From: Pseudomonadota bacterium
GTDB lineage: Bacteria > Pseudomonadota > Alphaproteobacteria > Rhizobiales > Beijerinckiaceae
Length of the DNA: 64,000 nucleotides
Direction of reading: 5' to 3'
Assembly (NCBI GenBank): GCA_021781815.1
Contig: JAJXWB010000012.1
Coordinates: forward strand, 33,546 to 97,545
Program-made: the position numbers and the translations under genes
Shown: positions 44,144-52,300 of the stretch, in pieces
Layout: each line of letters begins with the position of its first letter
Position numbering within the stretch: the first letter of the stretch is position 1
The notes under the pieces: model-generated
What the model saw: only the letters and a program-made list of their open reading frames with translations
Database searches by the model: none
What the model was told of the DNA's origin: nothing

Positions 44144-45199
44144 ATGTCTGTACAGAAAGAAACCGTCGCTCATCACGACATCGGCGAGTCTCCCGAAGGC
44201 GCGCAGCGGGCCATTGCGCGGCCGGCTGCGCCAGGGGCGAAGACGAGCGTGCAGACACGGCACATCCTGTTCGTCGCGCTGCTGGCTCTGGCGCTGTTCA
44301 TCCCTGCGTTCACGAAAAATTTCGTGGTGTTCCAACTCACGCAGACGATGGTCTACGCCATCGCGATCGTCGGCCTCAATCTGCTGACGGGGTTCAACGG
44401 TCAGTTCTCGCTCGGCCATTCGGCCTTCTATGCGGTCGGCGCCTACACGGCGGCGATCATGATGGAGCAGATGGGCGTGAGCTACGTCTGGACGCTGCCG
44501 GCCGCGGGCATTTTATGCTTCATTCTGGGGTTCCTGTTCGGCCTGCCGGCGCTTCGGCTCGAAGGAGTCTATCTCGCGCTTGCAACCTTCGCTCTCGCTG
44601 CTGCGACGCCGCAGATTCTGAAACTGTCGCCGCTCGAACAATGGACCGGCGGCGTGCAGGGCATCGTCATCACCAAACCGGACGCGCCGTTCGGGCTTCC
44701 GCTCAATCAGGATCAATGGCTTTATTATTTCACGCTGATCGTAGGCCTGATCCTGTATCTGGCCGCGCGCAATCTCGTAACGAGCCGGACGGGCCGGGCG
44801 CTGATGGCGATCCGCGACAATCCGATCGCCGCACGCTCGATGGGCGTTAACACCTCGCTCTACAAGGCGAGCGCGTTTGGGCTCAGCGCCCTCTACACAG
44901 GCGTCGCCGGCGCGCTCGGCGCGATCATTGTGCAATTCGTCGCGCCGGACTCGTTCACGCTCACGCTGTCGATCGGATTCCTTGTTGGCCTGGTCGTGGG
45001 CGGCGTCGGCTGGCTGCCTGGCGCGCTGTTTGGTGGAGCTTTCCTCCTGTTCGTTCCAAACATAGCGGAAAATATCTCCAAGGGGCTGTCCGGCGCGGTT
45101 TATGGACTGCTGCTGATCCTGCTGATCTACGTCATGCCGTCCGGCGTCGCCGGGTTCCTGCAGATGATCGTCAGCAAAGCGAGAGGCGGCGCGAAATAG
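44144..45199 (+). CDS. livM: Liv-type ABC permease LivM (system 3)
   Basis: 351 residues. A polar N-terminal tail of about 35 residues precedes the membrane part. NLLTGFNGQFSLGHSAFYAVGAYTAAI and AIRDNPIAARSMGVN are LivM motifs. Starts one base after the livH stop. Last gene of the importer; the tartrate-dehydrogenase-like gene starts 34 bases later and may be cotranscribed. Confidence 0.91.
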   Translation: MSVQKETVAHHDIGESPEGAQRAIARPAAPGAKTSVQTRHILFVALLALALFIPAFTKNFVVFQLTQTMVYAIAIVGLNLLTGFNGQFSLGHSAFYAVGAYTAAIMMEQMGVSYVWTLPAAGILCFILGFLFGLPALRLEGVYLALATFALAAATPQILKLSPLEQWTGGVQGIVITKPDAPFGLPLNQDQWLYYFTLIVGLILYLAARNLVTSRTGRALMAIRDNPIAARSMGVNTSLYKASAFGLSALYTGVAGALGAIIVQFVAPDSFTLTLSIGFLVGLVVGGVGWLPGALFGGAFLLFVPNIAENISKGLSGAVYGLLLILLIYVMPSGVAGFLQMIVSKARGGAK

Positions 45200-45233
45200 G
45201 CGTCAGACCGCGCGCCACACGGCGGAGATCACG

Positions 45234-46304
45234 ATGTTCCGCACCTATCGCATCGCCGTCATTCCAGGCGACGGCATAGGCAAGGAGACGACGCCGGAAG
45301 GCGTGCGCGTTCTGGAAGCGGCTGCGAAGCGGCATGGGTTCGCGCTGCAGCAGGACTGGTTCGATTTCTCGTCCTACGACTATTACGCCAGGCATGGCCG
45401 CATGCTGCCGGAGGACTGGAAGGAGAGAATTGGCGGCCATGACGCGATTTTCTTCGGAGCTGTCGGGTTGCCCGAGAAAATTCCGGATCATATCTCGCTG
45501 TGGAGTTCGCTGCTGCTGTTTCGTCGCGAATTTGACCAGTTTGTGAACCTGCGGCCTGTGAAGCTGATGCCGGGCGTGCCGTCGCCGCTCGCAAACCGCA
45601 AGCCCGGCGACATCGACTTCTACGTCGTGCGAGAAAATACCGAGGGCGAATATTCCTCGATCGGCGGACGAATGTTCGGCGGGACCGAGCGCGAATTCGT
45701 CGTGCAGGAGTCGGTGATGACGCGCACGGGCGTCGACCGCATCCTCAAATTCGCCTTCGAGCTCGCGCAACGCCGACCAAAAAAACATCTGACGTCCGCG
45801 ACGAAATCGAACGGCATCTCCATCACCATGCCATATTGGGACGAGCGCGTCGTCGAGATGGCGGAAGACTATCCGGACGTGAGATGGGACAAGTACCACA
45901 TCGATATCCTCACTGCGCATTTCGTGCTTCATCCCGACTGGTTCGATGTCGTGGTGGCGTCGAACCTGTTTGGCGACATCCTGTCGGATCTCGGCCCCGC
46001 CTGCACCGGCACGATCGGGATCGCGCCGTCGGGCAATATCAATCCAGCAGGAGTGTTTCCGTCGCTGTTCGAGCCGGTACACGGCTCGGCGCCGGATATT
46101 GCGGGACAGGGGATCGCCAATCCGATCGGGCAGATCTGGTCGGGCGCCATGATGCTCGATCATCTGGGCGAGCGGGAGGCGGCTGCGGAAATCGTCTCGG
46201 CGATCGAGCGCACGCTGTCGGAGCGCACGCTGCGCACGCGCGATCTTGGCGGCAATGCAGACACCAGGACTTGCGGCGCCGCAATCGCCGACGCGCTGGG
46301 TTAG
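45234..46304 (+). CDS. Tartrate dehydrogenase / D-malate dehydrogenase family protein
   Basis: 356 residues, isocitrate/isopropylmalate dehydrogenase fold. NAD- and metal-dependent oxidation, with or without decarboxylation, of a 2-hydroxy-dicarboxylic acid. Landmarks are RIAVIPGDGIGKE, LLFRREFDQFVNLRPVKL, FYVVRENTEGEYSSIGGRMF, the signature around NLFGDILSDLGPACTGTIG, and PVHGSAPDIAGQGIANP. RENTEGEYS plus length fits the tartrate/D-malate branch rather than LeuB. GGAG lies upstream of the ATG. Location behind importer system 3 suggests the importer could carry a dicarboxylate (inference). Confidence 0.88.
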   Translation: MFRTYRIAVIPGDGIGKETTPEGVRVLEAAAKRHGFALQQDWFDFSSYDYYARHGRMLPEDWKERIGGHDAIFFGAVGLPEKIPDHISLWSSLLLFRREFDQFVNLRPVKLMPGVPSPLANRKPGDIDFYVVRENTEGEYSSIGGRMFGGTEREFVVQESVMTRTGVDRILKFAFELAQRRPKKHLTSATKSNGISITMPYWDERVVEMAEDYPDVRWDKYHIDILTAHFVLHPDWFDVVVASNLFGDILSDLGPACTGTIGIAPSGNINPAGVFPSLFEPVHGSAPDIAGQGIANPIGQIWSGAMMLDHLGEREAAAEIVSAIERTLSERTLRTRDLGGNADTRTCGAAIADALG

Positions 46305-46699
46305 CGAAACCGGTCCTGGTGGACGAGCGCCCAGACGTATGCCGCGACGGCATCCACGTCCGCTGGTTCAAGGTCGCCATCCTGACCGGGGACGACGGCC
46401 ATGTTGTGCATGATGGTCGCCTTGATCATCGCAAGACTGTCGCCCCAGATCAGACTGCCGACGGTCAGGTCGTTGCCGTTGCCTGTTCCCTTCGCGTCCC
46501 ATCCGTGACAATTGCTGCATTTTCCGTTTGCTTCCTCTCCATGGAAAATGCGGTCGCCGCGCAGCACCTGTTCGCGCGTGACGCCGGCGGGCACGGGCAG
46601 CGAATTCGAGGCTGGACGCATGGGGTCCGCGCTGGCGGCGACAGTCTGGGAAACGAGCAATGCCAATGCGAATGCAGCGGCCTCTTTACGGGATATCAT
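46301..46699 (-). CDS. Small periplasmic c-type cytochrome
   Basis: About 132 residues. The signal peptide (MISRKEAAAFALALLVSQTVAASA) is followed by one heme-binding motif CSNCH within GEEANGKCSNCHGWDAKGTGNG. A Met in IMHNMAVVPGQDGDLEPADVDAVAAYVWAL is the likely sixth ligand. It resembles class I cytochromes that accept electrons from periplasmic dehydrogenases. Its end overlaps the convergent tartrate dehydrogenase by 4 bases. The start at 46699 is chosen by the signal peptide; GGAGG is about 10 bases upstream. Partner oxidoreductase not seen. Confidence 0.85.
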   Translation of the reverse strand: MISRKEAAAFALALLVSQTVAASADPMRPASNSLPVPAGVTREQVLRGDRIFHGEEANGKCSNCHGWDAKGTGNGNDLTVGSLIWGDSLAMIKATIMHNMAVVPGQDGDLEPADVDAVAAYVWALVHQDRFR

Positions 46700-46868
46700 T
46701 GATGAACGCGCCTCCAGCAATGCCCTCATCGCAGCCCAACAGCGCGAGCGACCTTGCGCCGCCGGTCCGGGGAAATCAATCGTCGGCCGGCGCCGTCCTG
46801 CGCCGACGCCCCGTCGCGTTGCGTTGCAAAAAGGCGGACGTGCAGCCCCACGAGGCGGCGATCGCGCG

Positions 46869-47648
46869 ATGAACGACGATCTTGTGATCCGTATCGAGAG
46901 CGGGATTGCCGAAATCACGCTCAACCGTCCGGCGCAGCGCAATGCCCTGACGTTCTCGATGTACGAGCATCTGCGCGCGTTCTGCGAAATGGCGACGCAA
47001 GACGCCTCGTTGCGCGCCATCATCCTCACCGGCGCAGGAGACAAGGCGTTTGCGGCGGGCACGGACATTTCGGAATTCCACGCGGTCCAGACCGCTGCGG
47101 ATGGACTCGCCTACGAGGCCAGGATCGAGCGTGTGCTTGCCGCGTTTGAATCCCTCGCCATTCCGACCATTGCGGCGATTTCAGGCGCCTGCACCGGCGG
47201 CGGCGCGGCGATTGCTGCGTGCTGCGATCTGAGGATCGGGACTGCATCGACGAAATTCGGCTTTCCGATCGCGCGTACGCTCGGCAATTGCCTGTCGATC
47301 GCCAATTACGCGCGGCTGTCGTCCTTGCTCGGCGCAGCGCGCGTGAAAGACTTGATCTTCACGGCGCGCCTTATGGATGCGCAGGAGGCGCTATCGCTCG
47401 GACTGCTGACGGAAGTCGTCGTCGATCATGCGCGGCTGATGCATCGTGCGCGCGAACTCGCGGCGACGGTCGCGGCGCAGGCGCCGCTCACCCTGCGCGC
47501 GACAAAGGAAGCATTGCGGCGCATCCACGCGGCGCAAGCGCTGCCTGCGGATGACGATCTTGTCGCGCTTTGCTATGGCTCCGCCGACTTTCGCGAGGGC
47601 ATAGCGGCATTCCTCGGCAAGCGCCCGCCGAACTGGGAGGGGCGCTGA
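46869..47648 (+). CDS. Crotonase-fold protein with altered catalytic residues
   Basis: About 259 residues. The CoA/oxyanion segments are DKAFAAGTDISEF and SGACTGGGAAIAACCDLRIG. Aligned to classical hydratase, Glu144 falls on Ile (FGFPIARTLG) and Glu164 on Asp (VKDLIFTARL). The Asp may still act as acid/base in an isomerase or hydrolase. ATG at 46869 begins the family homology; the frame is open to 46512, which overlaps the divergent cytochrome gene. Role beyond acyl-CoA chemistry not assigned. Confidence 0.85.
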   Translation: MNDDLVIRIESGIAEITLNRPAQRNALTFSMYEHLRAFCEMATQDASLRAIILTGAGDKAFAAGTDISEFHAVQTAADGLAYEARIERVLAAFESLAIPTIAAISGACTGGGAAIAACCDLRIGTASTKFGFPIARTLGNCLSIANYARLSSLLGAARVKDLIFTARLMDAQEALSLGLLTEVVVDHARLMHRARELAATVAAQAPLTLRATKEALRRIHAAQALPADDDLVALCYGSADFREGIAAFLGKRPPNWEGR

Positions 47649-47689
47649 CGCGACGCGCGCCGGAATTGATGCGCTCCTGCGGCAAGGCG

Positions 47690-48697
47690 CTATTTTCCCG
47701 TTGTCACGATGATCTTGCCGAGGTGCGCCGAGCTTTCCATCAGCTCGTGCGCCGCGCGCGTCTGCTCCATCGGAAAGGTCGCGTGAACCAGCGGCTTCAC
47801 CGCGCCGCTGTCGAGCAGCGGCCAGACCTTTTCGCGCAATTGCGCGGCGACGGCCGCCTTTTGAGCCAGTGTGCGCGGGCGCAGCGTGGAGCCGGTGAGG
47901 GTGAGGCGCTTCACCATGACCGGCGTCCAGTTCAGCTTCTCGACCATCGGTCCCTGCAGGAAGGCGATCTGCACCAGGCGGCCGTCCAGCGCAAGGATCG
48001 AGATGTTCCTTGGGATATAGGGGCCGCCGACCATGTCGAGGATCACGTCGACGCCGCGCTTGCCGGTGATCGCCAGTACTTCGGGCACGAAATCCTGCGT
48101 CCGGTAATTTATGGCGTGATCGGCGCCGAGGGTGCGGCAGAAGGCGCATTTTTCCGGCGAACCGGCCGTGGCGATCACAGTCGCGCCGAAACGTTTGGCG
48201 AGCTGGATCGCCGTCGAGCCGATGCCGGACGAACCGCCGTGGACGAGAAAAGTCTCGCCCGCGACGAGGCGACCTCTCGTGAAGACGTTATCGAAGACCG
48301 TGAAGTAGGTTTCTGGCACGCCGGCGGCCTCGATCTGGCCGAGCGCCTTGGGCTTCGGCAGGCAGAGCGACGCCTCGGCGAGCGCATATTCGGCGTAGCC
48401 GCCGGAACCGACGAGCGCACAGACATCATCGCCGACAGAGAGGCCCGTCACGCCCCCGCCGAGCGCGACGATGCGGCCGGCGACCTCGAGGCCGGGCACA
48501 TTCGTTTCGCCGGGCGGAGGCGGATAGAGACCCTGGCGCTGGATGCAGTCGGGGCGATTGACGCCGAAGGCCGCGACCTCGACCAGGACTTTGCCCGGGC
48601 CGGGAGCGGGCGTATCAGCCTCGGTCAGGCGGACCACGTCCGGGCCGCCGGCGCCATCGAAGACGACCTGACGCATTTTGGCGGGCAGGGCTGCCAT
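47690..48697 (-). CDS. NAD(P)H quinone oxidoreductase, zinc-independent MDR (PIG3-like)
   Basis: About 335 residues. Medium-chain dehydrogenase without zinc ligands. FGVNRPDCIQRQGLYPPPPGETNVPGLEVAG is the N-terminal signature, and ETFLVHGGSSGIGSTAIQLAKRFGATV the nucleotide-binding loop. The PIG3/TP53I3 subfamily has this N-terminus. CGGAGGAA precedes ATG 48697; the frame is open to 48751. It is convergent with the crotonase gene. Confidence 0.9.
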   Translation of the reverse strand: MAALPAKMRQVVFDGAGGPDVVRLTEADTPAPGPGKVLVEVAAFGVNRPDCIQRQGLYPPPPGETNVPGLEVAGRIVALGGGVTGLSVGDDVCALVGSGGYAEYALAEASLCLPKPKALGQIEAAGVPETYFTVFDNVFTRGRLVAGETFLVHGGSSGIGSTAIQLAKRFGATVIATAGSPEKCAFCRTLGADHAINYRTQDFVPEVLAITGKRGVDVILDMVGGPYIPRNISILALDGRLVQIAFLQGPMVEKLNWTPVMVKRLTLTGSTLRPRTLAQKAAVAAQLREKVWPLLDSGAVKPLVHATFPMEQTRAAHELMESSAHLGKIIVTTGK

Positions 48698-48834
48698 GAT
48701 CTTCCTCCGTGTATCTTTCCCTGATTTAGGAGATCGCCGGCGCGGCGGCAATCGGGTCGCCGCTTGCCATCGCGTTCCCGCGCTCCAGCTTTATACGCGG
48801 CGCTCCGATGCGTGGCGCCGCATGGGAGAAAAAC

Positions 48835-49149
48835 ATGATCCGCGTTTCAGTCTTTTATCCGGCCAACGGGCAGGAAGCCTTCGACCACGGGTACTATTTC
48901 GGGAACCATTACAAGCTGGTGTGCGACCGTCTGAAACCGGAAGGAATGGTCAGCGCGCAATTCGACCGCGGAATGGCCGATGGGAACGGCGGAAATCCGC
49001 CATTTCACGCGATCGCGCATCTCGTGTTCCCGGCAGTGGCCGACTTCCAGAACGCCATGAGTCGCCACGGGGCCGAGATCATGGGCGACATTCCAAATTA
49101 CACTGAAATAGCGCCGGTCATCCAGGTGAACGAAATCGCCGCGGGCTGA
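48835..49149 (+). CDS. EthD-family protein
   Basis: About 104 residues, single dimeric alpha/beta-barrel-type domain. MIRVSVFYPANGQEAFDHGYYFGNHYKLVCDRLKPEGM and AIAHLVFPAVADFQNAMSRHGAEIMGDIPNYTEIAPV match small EthD-like proteins. Homologues accompany oxygenases or other catabolic genes but have no agreed reaction. ATG 48835 follows a GGGAGAA. It is divergent from the quinone oxidoreductase across 137 bases. Confidence 0.85.
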   Translation: MIRVSVFYPANGQEAFDHGYYFGNHYKLVCDRLKPEGMVSAQFDRGMADGNGGNPPFHAIAHLVFPAVADFQNAMSRHGAEIMGDIPNYTEIAPVIQVNEIAAG

Positions 49150-49325
49150 TCGACAGCAGGCGCCGGCGCAGTCGAAAGGCGCCGGCGCTCCCGGCTTGAT
49201 CCGCTGTGGGCATCGCGATTCCGCGATTTCCGCGAATCATCCGCGCCTTTATGGTGTGCGAGTCGAAAATACGGAGGCGTCACGGGGCGGGCGTCATAGC
49301 CGCAGGCACAACCAGGCGAGACGCG

Positions 49326-52300
49326 ATGAATCCGGCAGCGAACGCTCAGGATCGGCACATGCCGCATCTGCTTTCCGTCATCGGCGGCATGGCGTTGGTC
49401 GCAGCAATCGTCATCGCCGGCTGGGGAGGCTGGTTCGCGGCGAGCATCGGCGGCGTCTGCGCGGGGGGCGGCCTTGCTCTCTTGTCGCCGGAACGGCGCT
49501 CGTCGAACGCGACTGCCTCGCGCGCCTTGTTCGACGCCGCTGTCGTGGCGGCTTACGGCCTGCTTTGCAATCCAGAGGGCATATTGTGGCGGACGCCCGG
49601 GGCGTGGCGGGATCTGTTCGCTTTCACGTCGGTCGGCGCGTCCTGCGCCGCCGGGCTTTATGTCGGGTCGTTCCTGATCATCATGGCCTATTCCGGTCGC
49701 CGCCCGGGCGCGCCGGCTGCGGTCGCGCTGGCGCTGATTCCTTTTCTGTTCTGCATATTCGTCGCGCTCGGCTCCGGTCTGCCGCTCGACCTCGGACGCA
49801 TCGCACTCTTTGGCGCGCAGGTCGACCCCTCCTACGAGGCCGCGATTGGACGCGCGCTGGTTCTGTTCGTCCTCAATGAAGCGATCATCGCCGGGGCGTT
49901 GATCGCTCTGGGGCGGGCGTCGCAGGGCGACCCCAGGCTGCATGCGACGCTATTCTTGGCCGCGCTGTTCGCTGCGATCACGCCGGTCATCGCCGCTTTC
50001 GGATCAACGGCATGGGCGCAGTCGCTGTCTCCGGCCGCGGGCGTTCTGTTCACGGCGGCGACGGCGGCGCTGGCTCAGGCAGGCCTGTGGGGAGAAACCT
50101 ATCTCGTCACGCAGACGATCGCCAATCTGTTGCGCGGCTGTCCGCCGATCGAACCGGCCGTGCGCAAGCCCTGGTCGTCTGGCGCCGCGAAAGGCGCTGT
50201 CTACGGTTTTCTGTTCATTGGCCTCGTCGGCGCGGCGGGCGCGTTCATAGAAAGCAAACCGCTGTTCAACGGTTTTGTCGCCACCGGCGTATTCGGGGCG
50301 GCGATCGCCGGCGCCGTGCTCTATCCGCTGGCGCGCACCATTCTCGAAAGCACGGATTCGACGCCGCCGTTCCATCTGCGATTCAGCCGGGAGTTGCGGC
50401 GGCCGGCAAATTATCTGCGCGGGCTCCCTGTCGGCGCAGCGATCTGGCTTGGCGCCGAGGCAGGCGTTTCGGGATGGTCGGGCGGCGATCGCTTTCTCTA
50501 TGGCGCCATCGCCGGCGCCGCGGCCTATGCGGGGGTGGACGTCCTCACCGACATAGCGCCGCTGCTGACGGGGCGGCGACGCCATCTGTCGAGTTGGCGC
50601 ATCTATCTGTTCGGGGCGGCGCTCGGCGGCGTCGTCGGCGGCGCGGTCGGCTGGTATTTCGATGCGGCGCAACTCGCTGTCGTGCATGAAAAATTCTACG
50701 CATATACCGCTATCTTCTATCCGCACTGGAACCGAGCGGTCGGCGACTACAACATCACGCCGCTTTTCTCGAAATGGGGCGCAACCAGCCTGGGCCCGAC
50801 GCAGGGCGCGGTGAAGCTGTTCTATCTCGAAAGCCTGTCGGGCGTGATCCAGTGGATTTTCGCCGCGCCTCTGTTCTCTATCAACCTGTTCTTCCTGACG
50901 GCGTTGGTCAAACGCGACCTGAAACCGCTGCGCGCGCTGTTCAGCGAAGAAGGCGTGCGTGCGCTTGTCGACAACGCCATACTCGTGCTGCGCTGGGGTC
51001 TGTGGATGGCGCCGATCATCTACACGTTCCTCAAGGCGGTCGGGGAGCCCGCCTGGTACAATCAGGACGGCTTGATCCGCACGGGCGTCGCCACGCTGGT
51101 CGCGACGACGCAGCCGCACCAGGCCTTCGTCGACTGGAGCCTGTCGATCTTCACCGCGCTGCTCGCCTACGACTGGCTGCGCGTCCTGATCTGGTTCGAC
51201 CATATGGGCCTGCGCGTTGCGACACTGGTCAATCTGTCGTTCGTCGGCGGCGACGTGCTGGACGAAAAGGCCGCGCGATTCCTCGGCAAGGCTCAGGTCA
51301 GCCGCGCTATTCCCGAAGGGCTCCGCCGGTTCGGCACCTGGGCGCCTCTGCTGCTGCCCTTCTACATTCCGAAAGGCGCCAATTGGGACAGCGCCTGGAC
51401 AGGCGCGGAAAAGCTCCATGCTGCGAGCCAGCCGGCGCTGACGCTGCTGCTTGGATATTCCGTCGTCGCGGCGATCGCCGCGATCGTGCTGGCGTGGCTG
51501 GCTTTGCGCCGCCTGTCGGCCGCCATGCGCCGCCTGGCGAGCGAGGGCACCGGGATTGCCGGCCTCGCCGGCTCAAAGCCGTTTGTCCTAACCAACGGCT
51601 ATCTCACAAGCGAATGGTATGATGACGGGCAGAGCGTCAGCATCGTCGAGCGCGCGGCGCGCAATGGCACGCCGATCGACGCCACGCGCCGCCCGGATGA
51701 TCCGGCGCAAGCGCGCGGCAAGTTCATCTATTTCCGGGAGGGGGACGGCGAACTCTGGTCGCTCGGGAACGCGCCCTGTCCCGGCGGCGAGGAGACGCGC
51801 CTGCAGCGGCTGTCGCCAACGCAATTGTTTCTGACGCGGACACGAGCCGGCATTCGCGTCGAGGCGACGATCGAGGTCGTGCAAGGCGAGGCGGTGGAGG
51901 TGACGCGCCTCAAGCTCGTCAATCTCGAACAGCGGCCGCGCCGGCTCGTCGTTGCGACCCTGCGGGAATGGGTGGTCAACGAGACGGGGGTCGAGCGGCG
52001 TGACGCCGCCTATAACGCCATTCACGTCGGCACATGGTTCCTGCGCGAGCCGTCGGCGATCATCGCGCAGAACAGGCTGTTGAAGACCGAGCGCGCCAGA
52101 CAGTCGCAGCGTCGCATGTCGTCGGAAGTGGCGTTCCATGCCGCCGGCGCCGGAGCGACCGGCGATATCCGGCTGCTCGGCTACGAGGATATGAAATCGC
52201 GCTTCTTTGGTCTTGGATCGGTCGCCGATCCGGGGTCGTTGATGGAGTGTACGCCGCCGCGCGGCGTCGACGATGAAGGGCTGCTCTACGGATTCGAGCC

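Noticed and set aside
50004..51419. 471-codon open frame on the minus strand
   Set aside because: Antisense to the membrane part of the GH94 gene; Arg/Gln-rich shadow sequence.
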